Below the pieces are notes generated by a model. It was not told where the DNA came from. It saw only the letters and a list, made by a program, of their open reading frames with translations, and made no database searches. From Brachynemurus nebulosus (Eukaryota > Arthropoda > Insecta > Neuroptera > Myrmeleontidae), in NCBI GenBank assembly GCA_035578155.1, contig JAPWDM010000008.1, positions 18,482,842-18,546,841 of the forward strand: DNA of 64,000 nt, read 5' to 3'. The stretch's first letter is position 1. Each line of letters opens with the position of its first letter. A program made the position numbers and the translations under genes. Positions 37,327-44,748 of this stretch are shown piece after piece.

Positions 37327-37503
37327 TTAGCACATTTGTGAGTACCAGGTTCTTTTCACTTTAAGACCTAGTGATTTAAGGAATGCTAAATTTTCAGGTG
37401 AAATGTGTTGTTGCTCAAAAGTTTTACGTTTAATGATCTTAGGTTTCGAAAGTCCTTTGCTAGGTTCTCTAGCGGTGGACTGCGCTGAATTGTAAATTAA
37501 CAT
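37327..37503 (-). CDS. 58-aa basic element protein, left TIR copy
   Basis: The exact mirror of the right-TIR frame at 41655-41831, described there. The start chosen is the ATG in an ACCATG context; an in-frame GTG further upstream is ignored because this is a eukaryotic element. A TATAAAAT box mirrors the right copy (37612-37619, minus strand). Confidence 0.6.
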   Translation of the reverse strand: MLIYNSAQSTAREPSKGLSKPKIIKRKTFEQQHISPENLAFLKSLGLKVKRTWYSQMC

Positions 37504-37698
37504 GGTTCCAAAATGTAATTGTTTTACCACGAAAGTATAATTTTCAACGAAAGAGATGTTAACTCTTTGACAACCACCGGTAAATAGATAATATTTTATG
37601 TAAGTTCAACTATTTTATACCCTTCAACCATGATAAGGTGTATAAGCTTGAGTATAACTCAGCAAATTATATAGCGGTGGTGACGTAACACACAAATG

Positions 37699-37890
37699 CG
37701 GTGGTTGTGTTGCGTTTGTGGCGGTGGCGGTGTTTGTGTGGCGGTTGTGTGGTGGTGGCGGTGGTGTTTGTGTGACGGTGGCGGTGGTGTTTGTGTGGTG
37801 GCGGCGGTGGTGTTTGTGTGGCGGTGGTATTTGTATGGTGGTTTCGGTGGTTGTGTGGTGGTTGTGGGGGTGGCGGGGTAGCAGCGGTGT
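37699..37890. repeat. GGT/GTTTGTGTG-rich low-complexity tract, left TIR
   Basis: An irregular array of GGTGGY, GTTTGTGTG and GCGGT words on the plus strand. The Pro/His/Thr-rich and Gly/Val-rich frames here are its translations on the two strands, not genes. It lies upstream of the 58-aa gene promoter. Confidence 0.85.
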
Positions 37891-38100
37891 TTGCGGCTGA
37901 CGTGCACAACTTTATCATTAATTCAATCGAAGCAGCAATTTACTGTACACAATGAAGCGGTGGTGACATCTCACGGTGTTTGTTGAACGCAATATCTAAA
38001 TTAATCAATCTGGTGACGTTCCTCTTCCCTGCTCTTATGCTGGAAGATTATTAGATATCGATTTTAGATAAAATATTGGAAAATTTCGGTTACAAAATAC

Positions 38101-38108
38101 TATAAATA
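38101..38108 (+). promoter_or_regulatory. TATA box of first Cys-rich gene
   Basis: TATAAATA, 73 bp before the ATG at 38174. The sequence from here to the coding region is almost identical in the duplicate gene (TATAAATA at 38571-38578, ATG at 38641). Between box and ATG both copies contain a five-codon upstream frame (38128-38145 and 38598-38615; MSLVG and MSFVG). Confidence 0.6.
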
Positions 38109-38173
38109 CAACTGAATTACTAACCGGATGTCACTTGTTGGTTAAGTTCCAGAAGGTAAGCAACAACAGCAAC

Positions 38174-38362
38174 ATGCCGATTTGTGGTATTTGTAAATTT
38201 CAACCGTCACAGTGTAAGTGTGCCTTCTACGAGTACTGTGATAGGTGTCGAAATGAAAAACGAATTTGCATGTGTTGTAAACGATGTATGATGCCATTTC
38301 CAAACTGTGTTTGCAATTATATAAACTGTACCACATGCAAAGGCCGCTGCAATTGCAAATAA
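38174..38362 (+). CDS. 62-aa cysteine-rich protein, copy 1
   Basis: The frame starts at the first ATG that opens the conserved region (MPICGICKF) and has 16 cysteines in 62 residues. They are arranged CxxC (4, 7), CxC (14, 16), CxxC (22, 25), CxCCxxC (32-38), CxC (45, 47), CxxC (52, 55) and CxC (59, 61). Between them lies the conserved segment RNEKR. There is no signal peptide, so disulphide secretion is unlikely; the CxxC pairs suggest a compact multi-zinc protein, perhaps binding nucleic acid or protein. I do not recognise the family. A frame extending upstream lacks an ATG. It is the first of a tandem pair with its own TATA box, suggesting dose or subtype selection. Function unknown. Confidence 0.7.
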   Translation: MPICGICKFQPSQCKCAFYEYCDRCRNEKRICMCCKRCMMPFPNCVCNYINCTTCKGRCNCK

Positions 38363-38570
38363 TTTAGTAAAATCAATCATCTGATTGCCACATAATACAT
38401 ATTGACCAATTCCACGGTTGCTCAAACCAACGTAAACATTTATTTATAACGCAATGACCAGCGATGTAATGAGGCATAATGGATATTTTGTGTAACAGTG
38501 GAATTGGTTAATATCGATTAAATATCGATTTTTTATAAAATATTAGATTATTTGGTTTCAGTCAAAATAC

Positions 38571-38578
38571 TATAAATA
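38571..38578 (+). promoter_or_regulatory. TATA box of second Cys-rich gene
   Basis: TATAAATA, 70 bp before the ATG at 38641. It lies in the duplicated upstream region, which is conserved together with the five-codon upstream frame. Confidence 0.6.
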
Positions 38579-38640
38579 CAACTGAATTATTAACCGGATG
38601 TCATTTGTTGGTTAAGTTCCAGAAAGTAAACAAAAACAAC

Positions 38641-38829
38641 ATGCCGATTTGTGGTATTTGTAAATTTCAACCACCACAGTGTAAGTGTTCCTTCCCCGAG
38701 TATTGTGATAGGTGTCGAAACGAAAAACGAATTTGCATGTGTTGTAAACGATGTATGATGCCATTTCCAAACTGTGTTTGTAATTATGTAAACTGTCCCA
38801 CATGTAAAAGCCGCTGCAATTGCGAATAA
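38641..38829 (+). CDS. 62-aa cysteine-rich protein, copy 2
   Basis: A tandem duplicate of the gene at 38174, offset by 467 bp. It differs at 7 of 62 residues (S12P, A17S, Y19P, I50V, T53P, G57S, K62E), while all 16 cysteines and the central block around residues 22-49 are unchanged. Conservation of every cysteine after duplication argues that both copies were kept by selection on the protein. It ends with TAA and is followed by the same 3' sequence as copy 1. Function unknown, as for copy 1. Confidence 0.7.
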   Translation: MPICGICKFQPPQCKCSFPEYCDRCRNEKRICMCCKRCMMPFPNCVCNYVNCPTCKSRCNCE

Positions 38830-39148
38830 TTTAGTAAAATCAATCACCTGATTGCCACATCATAAGTATTGACCAATTCCACGATTGTTAAAACAAACAT
38901 TAGCATTTATTTAGTAATGAGGTATAACGTATATTTTGAGTAACAGTGGAATTGACCAATACCTATTAATCAGTATTAAAGTTTTTGTTGAATACTCAAA
39001 ATATGCATTATACCTTATTACTAAATAAATGTTAATGTTTATTTGATATTTTCCATTGGTTGTAGTGTATAAACACTGATCATATGAAGGTGTGGTTGCT
39101 TTAGAGTAACTTAATTTGTAGCTGTGTGGGAATAAACATACCGGTGGG

Positions 39149-39165
39149 GTAAAATGAGCAACTCA
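39149..39165 (+). promoter_or_regulatory. Shared 17-bp upstream motif, copy before the OB-like gene
   Basis: GTAAAATGAGCAACTCA recurs exactly at 40017-40033 before the zinc-finger gene. Its core TGAGCAACTCA is an interrupted palindrome, as for a dimeric DNA-binding protein. In both places G-rich (GGT) sequence and then an AT-rich promoter follow. A shared regulator is inferred; the element's own zinc-finger protein is a candidate. Confidence 0.5.
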
Positions 39166-39265
39166 AATTTTGTAGTTGTGTTGGGGTGGTGGTGGTTTTT
39201 GTGGTGGCAACTCATAATTTATTTAAGCGACGTGCTGTAATAGAAATTGGCAGTGTATTGGCAAA

Positions 39266-39628
39266 ATGTCTGAACAACACGGTGTTGAGTTAAGTATAAG
39301 TGATCTGTGGACCACTTTTACTGCCACTGATACAACAATGGATCCGGTTTTGGAGAAGTTGAATAAACTTGGTGCTGGTAAACCATTCAAATCGCTATCT
39401 ACACTCAAGCCGTATGAAACGTGGAAAATTCTTGATGTACGACGCATGGAAACTCGATATGGGCCAGCGGTTGCGGTGGAACTTGCAGATGCTCAAGTGT
39501 TCCTTCCAAAACGATTCACGGATTTGGATGAGCAGACCATGCAATGTTTACGTACAGGACAATATTTTATTACATATAAAGGAACTGATTCTAGTGGTTT
39601 TTTACATAATGTGGAATTTAGCAAGTAG
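39266..39628 (+). CDS. 120-aa OB-fold-like (ssDNA-binding-like) protein
   Basis: The frame opens with MSEQHG. After about 45 N-terminal residues, the body at 46-118 reads as beta strands: LKPYETWKILDVRR, TRYGPAVAVELADAQVFLPKRF, then an acidic turn and GQYFITYKG. I recall similar short proteins, with the 'KPY-I---R---T-YG-AV-VEL----V-LPKR' pattern, in other arthropod and cnidarian mobile or viral-like DNA. The strand pattern suggests an OB fold and thus binding to single-stranded DNA, but this is inference. It sits between the Cys-rich pair and the zinc-finger gene. An AT-rich TATA-like TTTATTTAAG lies about 47 bp upstream, and AATAAA at 39734-39739 can serve as polyadenylation signal. The minus-strand and shifted frames here are shadows. 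Confidence 0.75.
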   Translation: MSEQHGVELSISDLWTTFTATDTTMDPVLEKLNKLGAGKPFKSLSTLKPYETWKILDVRRMETRYGPAVAVELADAQVFLPKRFTDLDEQTMQCLRTGQYFITYKGTDSSGFLHNVEFSK

Positions 39629-39733
39629 CTATCACATGTATGATGTTTGGTGTAAGCTTAAGGAAACTGTCAGATGTGAAAATGAATTGATTTACTTTTT
39701 AATTTTAATATTGAAACGTATATTTTATTAAAA

Positions 39734-39739
39734 AATAAA
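39734..39739 (+). terminator. Polyadenylation signal after the OB-like gene
   Basis: AATAAA about 105 bp after the stop codon, in an AT-rich context with a T-rich stretch downstream. Confidence 0.45.
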
Positions 39740-40016
39740 TTATTTTACGTATAAATTCTTATATTGTTCTTATTTTACAACACATTAGAACCTCCCAAAT
39801 TATATCTTGAATAATGATAAGACCCTTAGTAGGTATGGAGCCACTTGACAATGCAATGTAATTGCCTATATTCAGGAGCAAGTATGTTAATGTTGGTGTT
39901 GAGTCACCTGACACTTGCATATAGCTTTTCATTCATTTTTCTAAACTAATTTCCGAATCGAAAGAGCGTAATGGAGGCAAAATGTGTAAGCTGAATGTCA
40001 ACCGCTACTCCATGGA
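39740..40016. other. Intergenic spacer inside the element
   Basis: Between the OB-like gene's polyadenylation signal and the upstream motif of the zinc-finger gene. No frame or repeat of note. Confidence 0.5.
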
Positions 40017-40033
40017 GTAAAATGAGCAACTCA
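40017..40033 (+). promoter_or_regulatory. Shared 17-bp upstream motif, copy before the zinc-finger gene
   Basis: Exact second copy of the motif at 39149-39165, followed directly by the (GGT)n tract. Confidence 0.5.
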
Positions 40034-40035
40034 GA

Positions 40036-40146
40036 TGTGGTGGTTGCGGTGGCGGTGGCGGTGGTGGTGGTGGTGGCGGCGGTGGTGGTGGCGGTTGTGG
40101 TGGCGGTGGTGGTGGTGGTGGTGGCGGCGGTGGTGGTGGTGGTGGA
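40036..40146 (+). repeat. (GGT/GGC)n tract upstream of the zinc-finger gene
   Basis: About 110 bp of GGTGGCGGT-type triplets with many GG pairs at short intervals. It could form G-quadruplexes on this strand. It lies directly upstream of the TATA box. Confidence 0.85.
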
Positions 40147-40147
40147 G

Positions 40148-40155
40148 TATATAAG
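40148..40155 (+). promoter_or_regulatory. TATA box of the zinc-finger gene
   Basis: TATATAAG, 71 bp before the ATG at 40219, the same spacing as at the two Cys-rich genes. Confidence 0.6.
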
Positions 40156-40218
40156 TAATCGCTAACACAATTCTGAATTAATCTTGTAAGACTAGTTGAG
40201 CTTTACATATCTATTATA

Positions 40219-41157
40219 ATGTTCGAGTGTACGCGGTGCTATAAAAGCTTCTCCCGGAAAGATTCTCTTTCACGTCATATAAGAAATACACATATGCGGG
40301 AATTTTCACCAAAAAGGTTTGAAAATAGTTACTCTCTTGATCCGCTAAAAAGACAAACATTAGACACGGCCGATGACTTATCTAGTTATGATACCGGGAG
40401 GAATGATGTTGATGATGAATTTCTAAACAATAAAGTTGAAGAAAGGGTCAATCCACTTGAACAAAGAATTAAAGCTGCATCAAAAGCAATTCAAACTAAA
40501 TTTAATAATTTAAGAAATCAAAATAGTGTTTACACACCCAGCGATGAGTCTAATAACAGGGTTTTAACCACTTTTAATAATTTAAGAAATCAAAATAATG
40601 TTTACACACCCAGCGATGAGTCTAATAACAGGGTTTTAACCACTTCTGATAGTGAAACTGTTATCATTCCCAAGTTAACTACAGCTCTGCAAACTCTTTT
40701 GGATATTTTATTAATCAAAGAAACTCAAAATAAAAGTGAGGATTCTAATGAACGAATAGCAATAAAACGTCCAGTCAATTCAACGGATCAAGAACTACTT
40801 GCTAAGCGTATCAAATACAACGACTCGGAAAATGCTAATGGGCAATCGAAAAAAATAAAATACTGGCATAATCCTAATACTTTAATAGATGAATTACGAC
40901 GTTTATATGAGACTTCAGAGACTGGTGAAAAAATACTCAATATTATTCGGAGTTTAGAGGAAAATAAAAACATATTGTTTAACGTTGACGATAGTGAAGC
41001 TTCAATCGAAGAGTTAGATGCTTTAAGAGAAACTACTGTCGGTCAAGAAATATTCTCTATACTTCGTGAACTTCAAAAGGCTGATGTTATTGAGCCACTA
41101 GGTGATTATCTGGATGCAACTGATAAAGAAGATGCTAGCGATTATGATGATGATTAA
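40219..41157 (+). CDS. 312-aa single C2H2 zinc-finger protein with repeated C-terminal helices
   Basis: One C2H2 finger lies at the N-terminus (C4, C7, H20, H25; linker SFSRKDSLSRH). A long polar, low-complexity middle follows. Residues 95-118 and 119-142 are a 24-residue tandem duplication (72 bp, nearly identical DNA, so recent). Residues 222-246 and 263-286 are a second, older repeat with the pattern 'L-DEL--L-ET--G--I--I-R-L', probably a helical interaction module. The C-terminus (from 296) is strongly acidic. The protein probably binds DNA or contacts host chromatin. It could regulate the element through the shared upstream motifs; both are inferences. The TAA stop lies at 41155-41157, four bases inside the right TIR (starting at 41151), so the gene ends exactly at the TIR boundary. 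The internal minus-strand frame is a shadow. Confidence 0.8.
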   Translation: MFECTRCYKSFSRKDSLSRHIRNTHMREFSPKRFENSYSLDPLKRQTLDTADDLSSYDTGRNDVDDEFLNNKVEERVNPLEQRIKAASKAIQTKFNNLRNQNSVYTPSDESNNRVLTTFNNLRNQNNVYTPSDESNNRVLTTSDSETVIIPKLTTALQTLLDILLIKETQNKSEDSNERIAIKRPVNSTDQELLAKRIKYNDSENANGQSKKIKYWHNPNTLIDELRRLYETSETGEKILNIIRSLEENKNILFNVDDSEASIEELDALRETTVGQEIFSILRELQKADVIEPLGDYLDATDKEDASDYDDD

Positions 41158-41267
41158 TTTAGATATTGCGTTCAACAAACACCGCGAGATGTCACCACCG
41201 CTTCATTGTGTACAGTAAATTGCTGCTTCGATTGAATTAATGATAAAGTTGTGCACGTCAGCCGCAA

Positions 41268-41459
41268 ACACCGCTGCTACCCCGCCACCCCCACAACCAC
41301 CACACAACCACCGAAACCACCATACAAATACCACCGCCACACAAACACCACCGCCGCCACCACACAAACACCACCGCCACCGTCACACAAACACCACCGC
41401 CACCACCACACAACCGCCACACAAACACCGCCACCGCCACAAACGCAACACAACCACCG
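41268..41459. repeat. CCACCG/CACAAACA-rich tract, right TIR
   Basis: Reverse complement of 37699-37890. The Pro/His/Thr-rich plus frames at 41240-41499 derive from it. It lies about 80 bp upstream of the TATAAAAT box of the 58-aa gene, echoing the G-rich tract upstream of the zinc-finger gene. Confidence 0.85.
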
Positions 41460-41538
41460 CATTTGTGTGTTACGTCACCACCGCTATATAATTTGCTGAG
41501 TTATACTCAAGCTTATACACCTTATCATGGTTGAAGGG

Positions 41539-41546
41539 TATAAAAT
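41539..41546 (+). promoter_or_regulatory. TATA box of the 58-aa gene, right TIR
   Basis: TATAAAAT in the context AAGGGTATAAAATAG, 116 bp before the ATG at 41655. Mirrored at 37612-37619. Confidence 0.5.
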
Positions 41547-41654
41547 AGTTGAACTTACATAAAATATTATCTATTTACCGGTGGTTGTCAAAGAGTTAAC
41601 ATCTCTTTCGTTGAAAATTATACTTTCGTGGTAAAACAATTACATTTTGGAACC

Positions 41655-41831
41655 ATGTTAATTTACAATTCAGCGCAGTCCACCGCTAGAGAACCTAGCA
41701 AAGGACTTTCGAAACCTAAGATCATTAAACGTAAAACTTTTGAGCAACAACACATTTCACCTGAAAATTTAGCATTCCTTAAATCACTAGGTCTTAAAGT
41801 GAAAAGAACCTGGTACTCACAAATGTGCTAA
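41655..41831 (+). CDS. 58-aa basic protein with SPENLAFLKSLG motif, right TIR copy
   Basis: The start is the ATG in a good context (ACCATG). Residues 15-30 are basic (SKPKIIKRK), resembling a nuclear localisation signal. Residues 34-50 read ISPENLAFLKSLGLKVK, probably a short helix with a hydrophobic face. I recall the pattern 'T-EN--FL-SLG-KV' in small proteins of similar arthropod elements, without a known function. The frame is identical in both TIRs, which keeps two doses. It lies upstream of the 161-aa gene in the same direction, with about 163 bp between them, and the second gene has its own TATA box. Function unknown; a small DNA- or partner-binding adaptor would fit. Confidence 0.6.
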   Translation: MLIYNSAQSTAREPSKGLSKPKIIKRKTFEQQHISPENLAFLKSLGLKVKRTWYSQMC

Positions 41832-41940
41832 ATATTATTAACAGTTTGTAATTTGATGGTAAACTAGCAATAGCTATTAATAGCCATTTTCGAATACGTT
41901 CCACAAATTAACTAACTACCCCCACCACTTTTAATTATTC

Positions 41941-41949
41941 TATATAAAG
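41941..41949 (+). promoter_or_regulatory. TATA box of the 161-aa gene, right TIR
   Basis: TATATAAAG, 54 bp before the ATG at 41995. Mirrored at 37209-37217. Confidence 0.6.
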
Positions 41950-41994
41950 TTGTGGATTGTGTGAATAATTTCAGTTCTACGGTGGCGGTAAAAA

Positions 41995-42480
41995 ATGGCG
42001 TTTCTTGACATACAAGGCTATCAAGGAGCTAACAACGAATTTTATTTTAAAGAAGTTGGTATTGCTGCAGAAAATTCGGATGATATATTACATCTTATAT
42101 TCGACGCACCGTTTGATTTCAACGAGTTGCCGAAGAAATATCAACGAGTAGCCAGTTGGCTTTACCGAAATTGGCATGGGATACCTTGGTCGTATGGATT
42201 TATTCCATACAAAAAACTTCATACCATATTGAAACCTATATTAAAGAAGTATGATGTTATATACGTCAAGGGTGGTGAAAAGAAGAAATGGATATCAAGT
42301 TTGTTTGATGGTACCGAAAACCAGCCGTGGATTTTGAATTTGGAAGAAATATTTGATGTACCGAAGATTTCCATTCTGCGAGATGAATATTATTCAAGAC
42401 GCTGTATGCTTCATTCAGATAAAATTTGTTCATTAGAAAATTGTATTCTTTTAAAAAATTTTTATATGGAAAATAAATAG
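41995..42480 (+). CDS. 161-aa exonuclease-like (DnaQ/RNase H-fold-like) element protein, right TIR copy
   Basis: Motifs in order are: FLDIQGYQ (3-10), where a DnaQ-type nuclease would have its first acidic residue; KEVGI (19-23); YRNWHGIPWSYG (57-68); YDVIYVKGGEKKKWI (86-100); and CMLH...CSLENCILLKNF (137-156). I know this layout (D-QG, W--HG--W--G, KG-EK--W, C--H...C-L-N--LL) from proteins in many arthropod and cnidarian genomes, where they belong to mobile or viral-like DNA. A degenerate exonuclease fold is my reading; only D5 of the usual acidic set is obvious, so catalysis is doubtful. The protein is identical in both TIRs. It has its own TATA box and an AATAAA at 42536-42541 followed by A12. 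It may help element replication or counter host nuclease defence, both speculative. Confidence 0.75.
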   Translation: MAFLDIQGYQGANNEFYFKEVGIAAENSDDILHLIFDAPFDFNELPKKYQRVASWLYRNWHGIPWSYGFIPYKKLHTILKPILKKYDVIYVKGGEKKKWISSLFDGTENQPWILNLEEIFDVPKISILRDEYYSRRCMLHSDKICSLENCILLKNFYMENK

Positions 42481-42535
42481 ATTTTAAGTAATATATAGAT
42501 TTAAGCAATTTAATTTTTTGTATACATATTCTATA

Positions 42536-42541
42536 AATAAA
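42536..42541 (+). terminator. Polyadenylation signal of the 161-aa gene
   Basis: AATAAA 56 bp after the stop codon, followed by a 12-nt A run. It is mirrored at 36617-36622. Confidence 0.5.
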
Positions 42542-43639
42542 ATTAAAAAAAAAAAATATGTGCGTTTTATTTAATTATTACCCTTCATTCCCCTATTTTT
42601 TACAGCAAAAAGTTTCTTTCGTTAACCTATAAGAGTATTAACAAAAATCTTATGAAATTTATTGTTCTAATTGAAAAGCATATTTCATGATACACCCTGT
42701 ATACTAAAATATTTACTAAAAATACTAAATATACACCCGTTATATATACATGATATTATTTGTATGTTAATGATAGAGTAGCAAATTCAAAATGTTCTAG
42801 TCTAGTAAATAAAAAATTTTGATTTTACAGACTTAAAAATTTAGTAAAACTCAATGCTGTTATCTTTTTTATATTAAGCGACGTGTTTAACTTATAGTAA
42901 TTTAAAACTAAAAATTGAACTTTTATTCTGTTTAAAAATGTTAAATACAATACTATTATACCCTAATATGAATATGTATCAGTATTAAAATGATATACAT
43001 TGATTTTGCTGATTAAACAAATTTTTTGCAATATTTATATTTTATAATTAGATTTAATACTTATTCATAAATGGCTATACAATTCGTTTACTAGTATTCA
43101 TAAAAATTAAAATTATATACAAATTTTCTTTCTTATTCTCAATATACAGAGTGTATACATAAAATATTTTTAATATACAGAGTCTATACATATGTACATA
43201 CTGAATTATTTCAGATAATTTTCGTTTGATATAGAAACAGTTTTGTGCTACAGTCAAATTCAAAAATGTTGTGCACCATAAGAAGTAATATTTTTTGTAA
43301 CTTGTTAAAATTTCAAGAACTTCTGTTAGTTAACTAAAAAATTGGTCACTGTAGGTTAAATGTTAAAGTATTAAAACTGATAAAAATAATTTCTTGCTTG
43401 AGGCCTACAATGGTTGATATTTTTTACTAAACAATTTTTTAACTCATTAATATTCCATGACGTCATCTTTCTTATACCAAAAAAACTCCTTATATGAGTC
43501 TTACGATCATAATTCAGCTAAAACAAACATTTAATTATTAGTTGTTTGTTTATGTTAAAACTGATAAAAATTCCTGGAATTTTCCAAGGTTAAATATACA
43601 CAAAAACCCCTGAGTTACAGTTGACACCCAAATTTCCGG

Positions 43640-44748
43640 CAGTACAGTAGCGGTCAGACATCTGGACCCTGGAGTCTGAAGTTAGTTTTGCGGTAGCGCT
43701 TGGTACAGTACCCCCACAAAATTTAGCGGCCTCCCAATCTTAAATAAACAATTTTAAAATTATTACATGATCCAAAATTATTATATAAATAAACAAATAT
43801 AACAAAAATCCCCGCTTGTATGAATCATACTATAATTATAATTCAACAATCAGGCCATAAATTAAAAATTCCAAGAAGACTATTTCGTATTTGAAATCCA
43901 AACAAAAAAATTGCTGAGTCATCAAAATCTTAAATAAACATTTTTTTTAAATTAAAACTTATATAAATAAACAAATTAAAAAAGTGCTGACTTTGCTGAA
44001 AACAGGCTTAAACTTGTTGAAAAGTACAGTAGACACTCGATTTACAGTACAGTAGCGGTCAGAAATCTGGACCCCGGAGTCTAATCTTAAAATCTAGCGC
44101 TTGGTACAGTGCGCCCCTGACAAAATTTATCGTTAGCGACCGCACCCAATTTAAGATGACGCAATTAAGTGAGGCGAAGGTTTGCACGTACACATAAAAA
44201 ACAAGTATAGTACGCTTCAAAAAGTGATCGGATACCCTTTTTAGTTAGGGGGGCCCGCACTTTTGACACGGCAGTGTACCAAAAATTTAAGTACAGTACG
44301 GCGTCAAAAATTTGGGGCCACCCCCGAGTTAGGGTATTCCCCACATTTTTTGACGTGATAGTTCGTTTAAGATGACGTAATTAAGGCAAGCGCGTGTTGG
44401 GGCCAAGGTTTGCACGTACAGTACGCTTAAAAAAGTGATCGGATACCTTTTTGGTCAGGGGAGCCCGCACTTTTGACACGGCAGTGTACCAAAAATTTAA
44501 GTACAGTACGGCGTCAAAAGTTTGGGGCCACCCCCCGAGTTAGGGTAACCCCACATTTTTGACGCGGTAGTGTACCCCATCTATCAAATTGTAACCTAAA
44601 ATTCAGTCTGCGCATGCGTCGTGTACTTAAATTCAGTCTGCGCATGCGTTAGGTTTGCATTCAAAAACTACATTAGTGCCGGCGCATAATGGGTTAACAC
44701 AAAACCAAATTGTTATAAGTAAATTGTGATGACGCATAATGGGTTAAC
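43640..44748. repeat. Subterminal direct repeats of the right TIR
   Basis: Mirror image of 34410-35518, with the same four repeat families in the same spacing. Both ends of the element therefore present the same array about 240-1,350 bp from the terminus. Confidence 0.8.

Larger units (their letters stand above)
34174..38007. repeat. Left terminal inverted repeat, 3,834 bp
   Basis: Paired with 41151-44984. The only mismatch I found is A at 37973 against the base pairing with C at 41185. Even the 12-nt T run at 36602-36613 is the same length in both arms. It carries minus-strand copies of the 58-aa and 161-aa genes, a G-rich repeat, and several subterminal direct repeats. Confidence 0.95.
38045..38960 (+). 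repeat. Tandem duplication of the Cys-rich gene unit (~470 bp)
   Basis: From about 38045 the sequence (promoter region, upstream frame, gene, 3' flank with TTGACCAATTCCACG) is repeated from about 38512 with scattered substitutions and small indels. This is an ordinary tandem duplication, older than the TIR homogenisation because the copies differ visibly while the TIRs do not. Confidence 0.8.

Noticed and set aside
37659..37918. Pro/His/Thr-rich and Gly/Val-rich open frames in the left TIR (and mirror copies at 41240-41499)
   Set aside because: They are translations of a GGT/GTTTGTGTG low-complexity tract on both strands and in several frames; no start context or domain.
38135..38173. N-terminal extension of the first Cys-rich protein
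   Set aside because: It would need a TTG start; the ATG at 38174 begins the part conserved in the duplicate.
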